DNA of 64,000 nt, from NCBI GenBank assembly GCA_964250755.1, contig CAXUHB010000004.1, forward strand, positions 124,001-188,000. The letters run 5' to 3'. This DNA is from DASWOJ01 sp964250755 (lineage in GTDB: Bacteria > Pseudomonadota > Alphaproteobacteria > Acetobacterales > Acetobacteraceae). Shown piece by piece: positions 1-9,012 of this stretch (position 1 is the stretch's first letter; each line of letters opens with the position of its first letter). The position numbers were made by a program, and so were the translations under genes. The notes beneath the pieces were generated by a model. It saw only the letters and a list, made by a program, of their open reading frames with translations, ran no database searches and was not told where the DNA came from.

Positions 1-90
1 CCGCACTTCCTGCAAGCCCATCTTGGTGCACCAGAAGTCGAGCGAGCGGTCCAGGTCGGACACGCGGATCATCGTGTGCAGGTAGCGCAT
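1..90 (-). CDS. gloA: Lactoylglutathione lyase (glyoxalase I), N-terminal fragment cut by the window edge
   Basis: Only the first 30 codons are present. They translate to MRYLHTMIRVSDLDRSLDFW followed by CTKMGLQEVR, which fits the glyoxalase I N-terminus (a first beta-strand with H and M, then a V-x-DLDRS-x-DF motif leading into the first helix of the vicinal-oxygen-chelate fold). The enzyme isomerises the methylglyoxal-glutathione hemithioacetal to S-lactoylglutathione in the cytoplasm using a divalent metal. The ATG at 88-90 (complement) is the natural start because homologues begin with this same MRYLHTMIRV-like stretch. Most of the gene lies left of position 1, so metal ligands beyond the first His cannot be checked. 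The downstream glgC on the same strand is 123 bases upstream of it and need not be co-transcribed. Confidence 0.8.
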   Translation of the reverse strand, partial: MRYLHTMIRVSDLDRSLDFWCTKMGLQEVR

Positions 91-213
91 GGCGGTCTCC
101 ATCAGGGTTGGCCCGGCACGCCCATACCCGGCTCCCGCAGCCGCGTCGAGAACCGCGCCGGGAGCCACGCCGGGGAAACCGCGCCGAGACCCGCATCAAA
201 GATGCTCGCCGGC

Positions 214-1503
214 CTATCCCGCCAGCCGGTCAATCATTGGCTGCGTGATGAGGCACACCCCACGCGCGGTCCGCCGGAACCGCTTGGCGTCCGCCACCGG
301 GTCCTCCCCGACCACCAGCCCTTCGGGGATGCGCACCCCCCGGTCCACCACGACCTTCTTCAGCCGGGCGTGGCGTCCAATCTGCACGTAGGGCAGGATC
401 ACCCCGCACTCCACCGTGCTCCAGGAGTGCGTGTGGACGCCTGTGAACAGCAGCGACCGCCGCACCGACGCGCCCGACACGATGCAGCCGCCCGACACCA
501 GGCTGCTGATGGCGCTGCCGCGCCGATCGTCCTCGTCGTGCACGAACTTGGCGGGCGGCACGATCTCGCCATAGGTCCAGATCGGCCACTCCACGTCGTA
601 CAGGTCCAGCCCGGGGATGAAGTCCGTCAGGTCAATGTTGGCCTCCCAGTAGGCGTCCACCGTGCCCACGTCGCGCCAGTAGGCCTGGTTCTCCTGGGAG
701 GAGCGCACGCAGGACCGGGTGAAGCGGTGCGCCACCGCCTTCCCGTGCCGGACGATGCCGGGGATGATGTCCTTGCCGAAATCGTGGCTGCTGTCCGTCC
801 GCGCCGCGTCGCGCTTGAGCTGCTCGATCAGGAACCTGGTCTCGAACACGTAGATGCCCATGCTGGCCAGCGCCTGGTCAGGGCTGCCCGGGATGCCCGG
901 CGGGTCCGCCGGCTTCTCCAGGAAGGACACGATGCGGTCGTCCGGGTCCACGGCCATCACGCCGAAGCCCGTGGCCTCCATCCGCGGCACCTCGATGCAG
1001 CCCACCGTCACGTCGGCATCCTGCTCGACGTGCTGCTGCAGCATCGGCTCGTAGTCCATCTTGTAGATGTGGTCACCGGCCAGCAGCACGATGAAGTGGG
1101 GCGCGTAGCTCTCGATGATGTCTATGTTCTGATATACGGCGTCCGCCGTGCCGGCATACCAGCTGGTCTCGCTCACGCGCTGGCTGGCGGGCAGGATGTC
1201 GAAGCTCTCGTTGCGCTCGGGCCGGAAGAAGTTCCAGCCGCGCTGCAGGTGGCGGATCAGGCTGTGCGCCTTGTACTGCGTGGCCACGCCAATGCGGCGT
1301 ATGCCGGAGTTGAGCGCGTTGCTGAGCGCGAAGTCTATGATGCGGGACTTGCCGCCGAAATAGACCGCGGGCTTGGCGCGCGCATCCGTCAGCTCCATCA
1401 GCCGGCTGCCGCGCCCGCCGGCCAGAACGTAGGCCATGGCGTGCCGGGCCAGCGGCCCGCCGGCGGCGGCGGCCCCCAGCGACCGCGGCGGCGGCTGCAT
1501 CAT
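214..1503 (-). CDS. glgC: Glucose-1-phosphate adenylyltransferase (ADP-glucose pyrophosphorylase)
   Basis: This 429-residue protein makes ADP-glucose from glucose-1-phosphate and ATP, the committed step of bacterial glycogen synthesis. The nucleotidyltransferase signature AYVLAGGRGSRL lies at about residues 24-35, followed by KPAVYFGGKSRIIDFALSNA and the substrate-binding stretch around WYAGTADAVYQN. The C-terminal third is the left-handed beta-helix typical of GlgC. Length matches the family (about 420-430). The start chosen is the first of two adjacent ATGs at 1501-1503: it overlaps the glgP stop as ATGA, so the two genes are translationally coupled. GlgC is normally activated by glycolytic intermediates; the sequence gives no direct view of regulation here. 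No glgA or glgB is in the window. Confidence 0.96.
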   Translation of the reverse strand: MMQPPPRSLGAAAAGGPLARHAMAYVLAGGRGSRLMELTDARAKPAVYFGGKSRIIDFALSNALNSGIRRIGVATQYKAHSLIRHLQRGWNFFRPERNESFDILPASQRVSETSWYAGTADAVYQNIDIIESYAPHFIVLLAGDHIYKMDYEPMLQQHVEQDADVTVGCIEVPRMEATGFGVMAVDPDDRIVSFLEKPADPPGIPGSPDQALASMGIYVFETRFLIEQLKRDAARTDSSHDFGKDIIPGIVRHGKAVAHRFTRSCVRSSQENQAYWRDVGTVDAYWEANIDLTDFIPGLDLYDVEWPIWTYGEIVPPAKFVHDEDDRRGSAISSLVSGGCIVSGASVRRSLLFTGVHTHSWSTVECGVILPYVQIGRHARLKKVVVDRGVRIPEGLVVGEDPVADAKRFRRTARGVCLITQPMIDRLAG

Positions 1504-4052
1504 GGCGCGCCTCCTCCGGCAGCGCCGCCCAGCGTGGACTCCGCCCGCCAAATCTCCTCCGCATATTCCCGGATCGTCCGGTCGGACGAGAACCAGCCGA
1601 CCCCTGCCGTGTTCATCACCGCCTTGCGCCACCAGGCCGCCGGGTCCTGCCAGGTGGCGGCCACGGCCCGTTGCTGCTCGACGTAGCTTTCGAAGTCTGC
1701 CGCAACCAGGAAGGTGTCGCGCTCCAGCATGTCCCCGATCAGCCCCTCGTAGCGGCCGGGTTCGCCGGGCGAGAACACGCCGGAGCGTATGCCCTGCAGC
1801 GCCTGGGACAGGGCCGGGGACGCCTCCACGTCCTCGTAGGCGGCCAGGCCCCGCCGGGTGCGCGCCGCCACCTCGTCCGCCGTCATGCCGAAGATGAAGA
1901 TGTTCTGGGCACCCACGCGGTCCCTGATCTCCACGTTGGCGCCGTCCAGCGTGCCGATGGTGACGGCGCCGTTCAGCGCCAGCTTCATGTTGCCGGTGCC
2001 CGACGCCTCCATGCCCGCGGTGCTGATCTGCTCCGACAGGTCGGCGGCGGGGATGATCTGCTCCGCCAGGCTCACGTTGTAGTTCGGCAGGAACACGACC
2101 TTCAGGCGTCCCGCCACCGAGGGGTCGCCGTTCACCACCTGTGCCACGTCGTGCGCCAGGCGGATCACCTGCTTCGCCAGCTTGTAGCCCGGCGCTGCCT
2201 TGCCCGCGAATATCTTGACCCGCGGCGCCCAGTCCCGCGTCGGCTCCGCCCGGATCGCGTTGTAAAGCGCCACCGCGTGCAGGACGTTCAGCAACTGCCG
2301 CTTGTACAGGTGGATGCGCTTGATCTGCACGTCGAACATCGCGTGCGGGTCCACCGCGATGCCCACGCGCTCCGCGATCAGGGCTGCCAGCGCGTCCTTG
2401 CGGCCCTGCCGCTCCCGCGCGAAGGCCTGCTGGAAGCCGCTGTCCCCGGCGTGCGCCCGCAGGTCCTGCAGCGCCTCGGCGTCGTGCAGCACGCGCGGGC
2501 CGATGGCGTCCACGATCAGCCGGGTCAGCCCGGGGTTGGCGCGGTGCAGCCAGCGGCGGAAGGTGATGCCGTTGGTCTTGTTGTTGATGCGCCCGGGATA
2601 GACCGCGTTCAGGTCCGCGAACACCGTCTGCTGCATCAGCCCCGTGTGCAGGGCCGACACCCCATTGACCGAGTGCGACCCCATGAACGCCAGGTGCCCC
2701 ATGCGCACCCGCCGCCCATGCCGCTCGTCTATGACCGACGCCGCGCGCAGCACCGCATCCGCCGCGGGACCCGTTGCCCCCTGCAGCCCGGCGCGCACGC
2801 CTTCCAGGTGGCGTCCATTCAGCAGGTAGATGATCTGCATGTGCCGGGGCAGCAGCCGCTCCATCAACGGCACCGCCCAGGTCTCCAGGGCTTCGGGCAG
2901 CAGGGTGTGGTTGGTGTATCCGAAGGTGGCGACGGTGATGCGCCAGGCCTCGTCCCACTCCACCCCGTGAACATCCAGCAGCAGCCGCATCAGCTCGGCG
3001 ACCCCAATCGCCGGATGCGTGTCGTTCAGTTGGATGGCGGCCTTGTCCGGCAGGCTCGCCACGTTCCCGAACTGCTCGACGTGCCGGCGCAGCAGGTCCT
3101 GCAGCGAGGCGGACGCGAAGAAGAACTCCTGCCGCAGCCGCAGCTCCTGGCCGCTGTCGCTCTCGTCGCCGGGATACAGCACGCGGGACACCGCCTCGGT
3201 CCGCACGCGGTCGCGCAGCGCGCCCACGTGGTCCCCGCGGTTGAAGTCGTCCAGGTGCATCGGCTGCCTGGCCCGCGCCGACCACAGCCGCAGCGTGTTG
3301 GCGTGCTGCCCGGTGCCGGACGCGGTGGCCCCGCCGATCACCGGCGTGTCGTAGGCGATGGCCGACAAGGTCTCGGCCGGCGTCCACACATACGCGGTCC
3401 GCCCGTCCGCCTGCGCCTGCGCGCCCACCGTGCCGCCGAATCCCACGGGATAGGAGACCTCAGGACGCTCGAACTCCCAGGGGTTGCCGAAACGCAGCCA
3501 GTCCTCCGGCAGCTCCTCCTGCACGCCGTCATGCAGCTCCTGGCGGAACAGCCCGTGCTCGTAGCGTATGCCATAGCCGTAGGCGGGGATGCCCAGGGTC
3601 GCCATGCTTTCCATGAAGCACGCGGCCAGGCGTCCCAGCCCGCCGTTGCCCAGCGCCGCGTCCGGCTCCTGCTCCTTCATGCGGTCGAGGTCCACGCCCT
3701 CCGCCGCCAAGGCCGCGCGCACCGGGTCCAGCAGGCCCAGGTTGCCGATGCAGTCGAACAGCAGCCGTCCGATCAGGAACTCCAGCGACAGGTAATAGAC
3801 CCGCTTCGCCCCGGTGTCGTAGGTGCGTCCCGTGCTCTCAAACCAGCGGTCCACCATCGTGTCCCGCACCGCCAGCGCGGTGGCCACGAACCAGTCGCGC
3901 TCGCTGGCGGTGACCGGGGACTTGCCGACCTGGTAGGTCAGCTTGGCCGTGATCCGCCCGCGCCAGGCCCCGATGCCGGCATCGCCGGCGCCCGCAGGGT
4001 CGGCGCTTGCAGGGGCAGGGGGTGCGGCGTCTGCGGGAAGCGGATGATCCAT
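1500..4052 (-). CDS. glgP: Glycogen/starch/alpha-glucan phosphorylase
   Basis: An 850-residue glycogen phosphorylase, full length for the family (about 800-850). It releases glucose-1-phosphate from the non-reducing ends of alpha-1,4-glucans, using pyridoxal phosphate as a general acid/base. The PLP-binding block EASGTGNMKLALNGA is present, with the Schiff-base lysine at about residue 690. Other family blocks seen are LGNGGLGRLAACFMESMATL near the N-terminus, the QLNDTHPAI active-site segment and the FDVQIKRIHLYKRQLLN segment. The reading frame is open far upstream, but the ATG at 4050-4052 gives the normal N-terminus after the AI-2E gene has ended. Having degradation (glgP) and synthesis (glgC) coupled in one operon is common and suggests balanced glycogen turnover. 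The first 40 residues are Ala/Pro-rich and probably disordered. Confidence 0.96.
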   Translation of the reverse strand: MDHPLPADAAPPAPASADPAGAGDAGIGAWRGRITAKLTYQVGKSPVTASERDWFVATALAVRDTMVDRWFESTGRTYDTGAKRVYYLSLEFLIGRLLFDCIGNLGLLDPVRAALAAEGVDLDRMKEQEPDAALGNGGLGRLAACFMESMATLGIPAYGYGIRYEHGLFRQELHDGVQEELPEDWLRFGNPWEFERPEVSYPVGFGGTVGAQAQADGRTAYVWTPAETLSAIAYDTPVIGGATASGTGQHANTLRLWSARARQPMHLDDFNRGDHVGALRDRVRTEAVSRVLYPGDESDSGQELRLRQEFFFASASLQDLLRRHVEQFGNVASLPDKAAIQLNDTHPAIGVAELMRLLLDVHGVEWDEAWRITVATFGYTNHTLLPEALETWAVPLMERLLPRHMQIIYLLNGRHLEGVRAGLQGATGPAADAVLRAASVIDERHGRRVRMGHLAFMGSHSVNGVSALHTGLMQQTVFADLNAVYPGRINNKTNGITFRRWLHRANPGLTRLIVDAIGPRVLHDAEALQDLRAHAGDSGFQQAFARERQGRKDALAALIAERVGIAVDPHAMFDVQIKRIHLYKRQLLNVLHAVALYNAIRAEPTRDWAPRVKIFAGKAAPGYKLAKQVIRLAHDVAQVVNGDPSVAGRLKVVFLPNYNVSLAEQIIPAADLSEQISTAGMEASGTGNMKLALNGAVTIGTLDGANVEIRDRVGAQNIFIFGMTADEVAARTRRGLAAYEDVEASPALSQALQGIRSGVFSPGEPGRYEGLIGDMLERDTFLVAADFESYVEQQRAVAATWQDPAAWWRKAVMNTAGVGWFSSDRTIREYAEEIWRAESTLGGAAGGGAP

Positions 4053-4093
4053 GCGGGCCTCGTCATGCGCCGGGCGGCGGGCGCCCGAAGGGG

Positions 4094-5314
4094 TCAGGGC
4101 GCCGCCGCGACCTTCGCATCCCCCGTCCAATCCCGCCAGAGCAGTATGAGCGCCGCCATGATGGCCGGGCCAAGGAACAGGCCGAGCAGGCCGAAGGTCT
4201 CCACCCCGCCCAGGATGCCCAGCAGCACCCACAGGAACGGCAGCTTGGTCGCCCCGCCGATCAGCACCGGGCGCACCGCGTGGTCGGCGACGAAGATCAC
4301 CACCATGCCGAACGCGAACAGCCCGATGGCCATGCCCGTGCTGCCCCCCGCCAGCACCAGCAGGGACGCCAGGCCCAGCACCAGCGGCGCGGCCAGCGGG
4401 ATGATGGCCGCCACCGCCGTCAGCCCGCCCAGCAGCACCGGATGCGGCACCCCCGCCACCCAGTAGCCCACGCCCAGCAGCGCGCCCACGCCCAGCCCCA
4501 CCAGCACCATGCCGTTCACCGTGCCGTGGATGGAGGCGATGATCTGCCGCCCCACCAGCTCTCCATGCGGCCCGACCAGGCGGCGGCTGGCCACCTGGAG
4601 CCGACGCACTAGCGACTGCCCGTCGCGATACAGGAAGAACAGCGTGACCAGCGTGAAGCCGAACAGCACGCCGCGCCGGGCGACTTCCCCGCCCAGGCGG
4701 CGGCTGGCCTGCAGCATCTCCGCCCGGTCCATGCGACCCAGCAGCGCCGCGGCGTCGTCCGGCTGCGCCAGGTTGGCGTTCCACCAACCCATCGCCTGCG
4801 GCCCGGCCAGCGGCAGCCGCCCCAGCCAATCCGGCGCTGCCGCCCCGTGCAGCCGCGCCTCGCCGATCCAGCGCGCAACCACCCGCGCCTCGTGCCCGGC
4901 CTGCACCGCCACCAGCCCAAGCGGCACCACGAACAGCAGCGTGGCGCCGACCGTGAACAGCAGCGGCAGCAGGATGTTGTGCCGGCCCGTGCCGAACCGC
5001 GCCTGGGTCCGCGTGAACAGCGGCCAGGTCGCCACCGCCAGGATCGCCGCCCAAGCGAGGGCGCGCAGGAAGTTCTCCAGCGTGTAGGCGCCCAGCGCGA
5101 TCAGCGCGAGGGACAGCGCCACCCGCGCTGCCCCCTGGCCCAGCAGCGGGGAGCTTGCCGCAAGCGCCGCGGCTGACGCGGGCTGGACGGCATCAGGCTC
5201 GACGGCGCCGATCCGGATGGGACCGGCCTGGATAGGATCAGCCTGGACGCGGGCAGGCGCGGCATCGGGCCGCGGGGCGGGGGGCGGGGGGATGTCCACG
5301 GGACCTGCTTTCAT
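4094..5314 (-). CDS. AI-2E family transporter (multi-pass membrane protein)
   Basis: A 406-residue inner-membrane protein of the AI-2E/PerM family (PF01594). After a roughly 65-residue Pro/Ala-rich N-terminal tail, a pair of hydrophobic segments begins at ALSLALIALGAYTLENFLRA. The family core follows, with FTLVTLFFLYRDG and then the conserved glycine-rich stretch HGTVNGMVLVGLGVGALLG and the terminal block LGGVETFGLLGLFLGPAIM. Family members have been linked to export of autoinducer-2 or to Na+/Li+/H+ antiport, so the substrate here is unknown. The ATG at 5312-5314 was preferred over an in-frame start 108 bases upstream because the extra residues look non-coding; neither has a strong ribosome-binding site. 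It ends 41 bases before glgP and may be the first gene of the glycogen operon. Confidence 0.85.
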   Translation of the reverse strand: MKAGPVDIPPPPAPRPDAAPARVQADPIQAGPIRIGAVEPDAVQPASAAALAASSPLLGQGAARVALSLALIALGAYTLENFLRALAWAAILAVATWPLFTRTQARFGTGRHNILLPLLFTVGATLLFVVPLGLVAVQAGHEARVVARWIGEARLHGAAAPDWLGRLPLAGPQAMGWWNANLAQPDDAAALLGRMDRAEMLQASRRLGGEVARRGVLFGFTLVTLFFLYRDGQSLVRRLQVASRRLVGPHGELVGRQIIASIHGTVNGMVLVGLGVGALLGVGYWVAGVPHPVLLGGLTAVAAIIPLAAPLVLGLASLLVLAGGSTGMAIGLFAFGMVVIFVADHAVRPVLIGGATKLPFLWVLLGILGGVETFGLLGLFLGPAIMAALILLWRDWTGDAKVAAAP

Positions 5315-5403
5315 GCCGGAACCAGCCGGAGATGCAATATCGCAACGCAGGGCGGAGAGCCAGGTTCTAAGGCTCGGACAAGGTCGCTCTCCTGCCGCAG
5401 CCG

Positions 5404-7266
5404 CTAGTCTTCCGCAGGCCATGCGCCTGCTGCTGCGGCAAGCCGCCTCTCAAGCGACCCCTCGGCGGCGCCCGCAGCGTCCTCCCGCAGCCTCTGCCGC
5501 CGCGCCGCAAGCTGCTCCCCGAAGATGAACCTCACCGCCTGGTGCGCCTGAAACACCCCTGGCAGGCCCAGCAGCGCCTCCAGCGCCTGGGTTCGCGCGT
5601 CCGAGTTCAAGACCAGGCGCGTGTCGGGCAGCAGCGTGGGGGACCCGTGCTGCTCCAGGAACGCCTCCGCGAACCATAGGTCGAGGTCCGCCGACGCCCC
5701 TCGGACCGGCTGGTCGCCCCGGTTGCGCGACGCCTTCCAGGCGAACTCCTCCGCCGACTTGAAGAAGTAGTGGTTGATCCACGCCGCAGTCTCCTCGGGT
5801 TCCGCCGACAGGGAGGGGTCGCCCTGGTGCCGGTACGGCCCGCCGGATGCGTTCCGGATGGACACGGCCTGCCGGGGATCGAACACCGCCCGGTGCGGAT
5901 GCGCGTGCATCGGCAGCCCGCTGCGGACCGCCACCTTCACGTGGTCGTCGGTGTAGGGCATCCGGTGCCCGAACCGCTTCGCCAGCGGCGCGTCCCGCCA
6001 CCGGGCCTCCCCGTTGCTGCCGAACACCACCCAGTTGAACGCCACCGCGTCCACCGGCTGCGCGTCCTGGAACGCCAGGTACTCGGGCAGCGACGCGAAG
6101 CGCGCGGCGTCCAGCACCAGCATCTCGTCCAGGTCCACCACCACCGTCCAGCGGTAGTCCAGGATGTGCGGCAGCACGCCGAAGGCATGGCCGTACGCCT
6201 GGAATTGCGCGACCCGCCCGGGCGGCACCGGGTTGCTGATCCAGGTGATGACGCCTGCCTGCGCCAGCGCGTTAAGCAGCGCCTCCGACCCGTCGTCGTT
6301 GCCGTTGCTGTAGATGAAGATGTGCTCCGCGCCGATGCTGCGGTGGTGGGCCACCCACTCCAGCAGGTATGGCCCCTCGTTGCGTGCCGTCGCCAGCACG
6401 GCCACGGTCTTGCGCGGTGCGACGGCCCGGCGTGCAAGGCTGCTGCACAAATGCGGGAAGGAGACGTGGACCCCGTCGTGCCCCGCCACGGACAAGTCAG
6501 CCGCCGGATCGGCGTCCAGCCGCGCCGCGGGCGGGCGCACGGCGTTCCATGCGGCAAGGCCGGGCAGCGCCTCCGCCCAGGGGTCCCCGGGGAAGGCTGC
6601 GGCCAGGTTGGCGCAGGCCCGGCGCGAGTGCAGCAGAGCCGCCGCCAACCACCTCAACTGGTCCAGCGGCAGCAGCCGGGCATAGGCGCCGAACGCCGCC
6701 GCGGCGTCGGGGCCGATGCCGCCCTCCAGCAGCGCCAGCACCGCCGGCCCCGTCAGCGGCGCCGACGCGAACCGCCCCAGCCGCGCCATCAGCCCGGCCA
6801 GGCCCGGCGCCGGCTCCGCCGCCGCGTCCACCCGGAACGCTTCGTGCCCCAGCCGCTCCATCCCGTGCGCCGACGCCTCGCCCCGCTCCTGTCCCTGGCC
6901 GGGCGGCGGCGCTGCCAGGTGGGCGCCGGTATAGGGGTGCAGCAGCAAGGCGGCGGCCCGGCCCGGCTCCCACCGCACCCGCACCGGCAGCGCCGGCCCG
7001 CCGCGCAGCCCGCCGCCGCGCAGCCCGCCGATGTGCAGGGGCGTGACGCCGTCCGCCGCCAGAACCCCCACCCCGGGCCGCCCCTCCGGAACCAGCAGCA
7101 CAACCTCGGCGCACCCGTCCTGCGCGCCTGCGCCCGCGAACACCGTTCCGTCCGGCCCGGCCCAGAGCCGCCCGCCCCACGCCGTCCACAGAGTGCAGAC
7201 CGCCACCACGCATGCCTCCCAACCCGCCTGGGCGGCAGAGAAGGCCGCAACCCGTGCGCCGGTCAA
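5404..7266 (-). CDS. Glycosyltransferase family 2-like protein with long N-terminal region
   Basis: A 620-residue protein. The C-terminal half (from about residue 280) is a family 2/92-like glycosyltransferase. It opens with VAVLATARNEGPYLLEWVAHH, continues IGAEHIFIYSNGNDDGSEALL, and carries the nucleotide-sugar/metal motif VVVDLDEML. This is the pattern of the Glyco_tranf_2_4 (PF13704) group. The following segment, with FNWVVFGSNGE and HPHRAV, is conserved in the same group. The first 270 residues are Ala/Gly/Pro-rich and I do not recognise a domain there. It probably transfers a sugar onto a surface polysaccharide or glycolipid; donor and acceptor cannot be read from sequence. It lies alone on the minus strand opposite the glycosyltransferase block at 8.1-16.6 kb. 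Confidence 0.8.
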   Translation of the reverse strand: MTGARVAAFSAAQAGWEACVVAVCTLWTAWGGRLWAGPDGTVFAGAGAQDGCAEVVLLVPEGRPGVGVLAADGVTPLHIGGLRGGGLRGGPALPVRVRWEPGRAAALLLHPYTGAHLAAPPPGQGQERGEASAHGMERLGHEAFRVDAAAEPAPGLAGLMARLGRFASAPLTGPAVLALLEGGIGPDAAAAFGAYARLLPLDQLRWLAAALLHSRRACANLAAAFPGDPWAEALPGLAAWNAVRPPAARLDADPAADLSVAGHDGVHVSFPHLCSSLARRAVAPRKTVAVLATARNEGPYLLEWVAHHRSIGAEHIFIYSNGNDDGSEALLNALAQAGVITWISNPVPPGRVAQFQAYGHAFGVLPHILDYRWTVVVDLDEMLVLDAARFASLPEYLAFQDAQPVDAVAFNWVVFGSNGEARWRDAPLAKRFGHRMPYTDDHVKVAVRSGLPMHAHPHRAVFDPRQAVSIRNASGGPYRHQGDPSLSAEPEETAAWINHYFFKSAEEFAWKASRNRGDQPVRGASADLDLWFAEAFLEQHGSPTLLPDTRLVLNSDARTQALEALLGLPGVFQAHQAVRFIFGEQLAARRQRLREDAAGAAEGSLERRLAAAAGAWPAED

Positions 7267-7361
7267 CGCCAGCCGTCTCCGCTGCGGGCCGGGCGTGCAG
7301 CGGCACCTTGGACGCAGGCGCCCCGGCTGCTATGCCGCATCGTCCACAGGGAGGGCGCGGC

Positions 7362-7838
7362 ATGACGGACGCAGGCGGCACGGCGCCAACCGACTGGCGC
7401 ACGGACGGGGTGCGGGTGATTCCCGGCGGCAGCCTGGATACGAACACGCCGCAGACGCCGGGCATGAACCGCGCCGCGGCCATCAACTTCGCCCGCGTGG
7501 GCGCGCAACGCATTTGGGCGGGCACCGTCCATATCCATCCCCACGCCAAAACCGGCGCCCACCACCACGGCGCGCTGGAGAGCGTCATCTACGTCGTCCG
7601 CGGCCGCGCCCGGATGCGTTGGGGCGACAAGCTGCAATGGGTGGCGGAGGCCGGGCCGGGCGACTTCATCTTCATCCCGCCCTACGTGCCGCACCAGGAG
7701 ATCAACGCCTCGACCGACGAGACCCTGGAATGCGTGCTGGTCCGCAGCGACCAGGAGGCGGTGGTGGTGAACCTGGACATTGAACCCGTGGAGCGTCCCG
7801 AAGGCGTCCTATGGGTGGACCCGATCCACAAGGGCTGA
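7362..7838 (+). CDS. Cupin domain-containing protein
   Basis: A 158-residue single-domain cupin. The metal-binding cupin motif 1 is clear: TGAHHHGALESVIYVVRGRA, with the HxH pair and Glu. Motif 2 follows as PGDFIFIPPYVPHQEIN, with the Gly-Asp, the Pro and the metal-ligand His. Single-domain cupins of this size serve as small dioxygenases, isomerases or sugar/metal-binding proteins, so a specific reaction cannot be assigned. The ATG at 7362 follows a purine-rich stretch (GGGAGGG) about seven bases upstream, a good ribosome-binding site. It is transcribed away from the glycosyltransferase on the minus strand, and no obvious pathway neighbour explains it. Confidence 0.85.
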   Translation: MTDAGGTAPTDWRTDGVRVIPGGSLDTNTPQTPGMNRAAAINFARVGAQRIWAGTVHIHPHAKTGAHHHGALESVIYVVRGRARMRWGDKLQWVAEAGPGDFIFIPPYVPHQEINASTDETLECVLVRSDQEAVVVNLDIEPVERPEGVLWVDPIHKG

Positions 7839-7850
7839 TGCCTGCCCGGT

Positions 7851-7900
7851 CCCTCCCCTCGGGGTCAAACCGCGAATCGGTTTGCGGCCGGGGTGAGGGA
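7851..7900. repeat. Dispersed palindromic repeat, variant A
   Basis: The stretch has nested dyads: CCTCCCCTCGGGG at its left, AAACCGCGAATCGGTTT in the middle and CCGGGGTGAGG at its right. A clearly related element sits at 60425-60460 (CTCTCCCGGGGCGAACCGC then AAGCGGTTC). Both lie just downstream of a plus-strand stop codon. They resemble the short intergenic palindromes (REP-like elements) scattered through many proteobacterial genomes. Confidence 0.55.
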
Positions 7901-7988
7901 AGCCCTGCAGCGCACGCCGTCTCAGCCTCGGAGTCTCAGCCTCGGACCTGTCCCTATCCTTGAACCAGGCGCAGTGCTGGCGGCCTTC

Positions 7989-8019
7989 CTCATGCCAGCC
8001 CTCTCCTGGAGAGAGAGGG
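7989..8019. repeat. Dispersed palindromic repeat, variant B
   Basis: This copy reads CTCATGCCAGCCCTCTCC followed by TGGAGAGAGAGGG. The same element occurs at 29245-29281 as CTCATCCCGGCCCTCTCC then CGGAGGGAGAGGG, inverted at 29143-29179, and in shortened form at 36574-36595. The core is a CCCTCTCC/GGAGAGGG hairpin. It lies in the 264-base gap between the cupin and glycosyltransferase genes, which otherwise holds nothing I recognise. Confidence 0.6.
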
Positions 8020-8102
8020 AGTAGCCGCACCTCCATCCCAGCCGTGACGCCCTCCGCCGCCTCTGATACATCGCCCGGGACTGCGCGGTTGGAGCATCCG
8101 AC

Positions 8103-8918
8103 ATGACCAAGTGGTTCTTTGCCCTCAGCGAGGCCAGCCTGGGCCATCCCAACCATGACTGGAAGGCGATGATCCAGGCCGCCGTCGCCTCCGCCCGCGC
8201 CAACACCCGCCTGCGGCCGCACTTCCTGTACGACGGCGCTCCCAGCCCCTTCACGGAGGGCCTGCAGCGCCAAGGCGTCACCGTCCTGCACCGCTCGCTG
8301 ACGTTCCTGCCCAACATCCAGGGACGCATGCACGAGATCGGCATGGCCCCGGACCCCATGCGCCTGGCCATCATGGCTGGGGCCTACCTGCGCACCGACA
8401 TCCCCGCCCTGGACCTGGACGACGAATACGTCCTCTACACCGACTGCGACGTGCTGTTCCTGGCCGACCCCGACATCGCACGCTTCCGCCCCGCCTACTT
8501 CGCCTGCGCGCCGCAGCGCGACCGCCAGGACCTGGCCGACATCAACTCCGGCGTCATGGTCATGAACGTGCCGGGGATGCGGCGGGAGCTCGCCAACTTC
8601 TGGCACTACATCGTCCAGAACTTCGAGCGCTTCGGCGCCCACGATCAGGACGCCCTGCGCGAGTACTACACCGGGCGCTTCGACACCTTGCCGCTGGACC
8701 TCAACTGGAAGCCCTACTGGGGCGTCAACCCCGCCGCCCGCATCGTCCACTTCCACGGCCCCAAGCCCGGCGCGGTCCGCCGCCTGATCGCCGATCCCGC
8801 CTATCCCGTCGCCCCGATCTGGCGCGAGCTGTTCCAGGAGGACCCTGCGGCCTACGCCGAGTACCTCCGCCGCTGGGACGAAGCCGGCGGCGCGGCAGCC
8901 GAGTCCCGGGCTGCGTGA
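8103..8918 (+). CDS. Glycosyltransferase (GT8-like, DxD-containing)
   Basis: A 271-residue protein whose layout fits a GT-A fold glycosyltransferase. It starts MTKWFFALSEASLGHPNHDW, then has HFLYDG and a central DDEYVLYTDCDVLFLADPDI block. The YTDCDV sequence is the DxD motif that binds the metal and nucleotide sugar. The downstream INSGVMVMNVPGMR and DLNWKPYWGVN segments resemble the acceptor-side motifs of GT8 enzymes (in which N-x-G-x-x-x-x-N is typical). A terminal HFHGPKPG is the HxxGxxKPW-like C-terminal motif of that family. Sugar and acceptor are unknown. It is the first gene of the plus-strand glycan block that continues with the two-domain glycosyltransferase 94 bases later. Confidence 0.82.
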   Translation: MTKWFFALSEASLGHPNHDWKAMIQAAVASARANTRLRPHFLYDGAPSPFTEGLQRQGVTVLHRSLTFLPNIQGRMHEIGMAPDPMRLAIMAGAYLRTDIPALDLDDEYVLYTDCDVLFLADPDIARFRPAYFACAPQRDRQDLADINSGVMVMNVPGMRRELANFWHYIVQNFERFGAHDQDALREYYTGRFDTLPLDLNWKPYWGVNPAARIVHFHGPKPGAVRRLIADPAYPVAPIWRELFQEDPAAYAEYLRRWDEAGGAAAESRAA

Positions 8919-9012
8919 CCCGCCCGCAAGCCGCCGTCGTCGCCCCCGCGTTGCACGATGCGGGCCGCGCCGATACCCTGCCGCGTCTGAGGATGTCAGG
9001 ACCACCCCGCCG

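Noticed and set aside
76..1686. Long plus-strand open frame opposite glgC
   Set aside because: It is antisense to a clear glgC; its translation is Arg/His/Pro-rich with no motif. Such frames are common in very GC-rich DNA.
1671..4466. 931-codon plus-strand open frame opposite glgP
   Set aside because: Antisense to glgP with no recognisable domain; glgP shows full family conservation in its frame.
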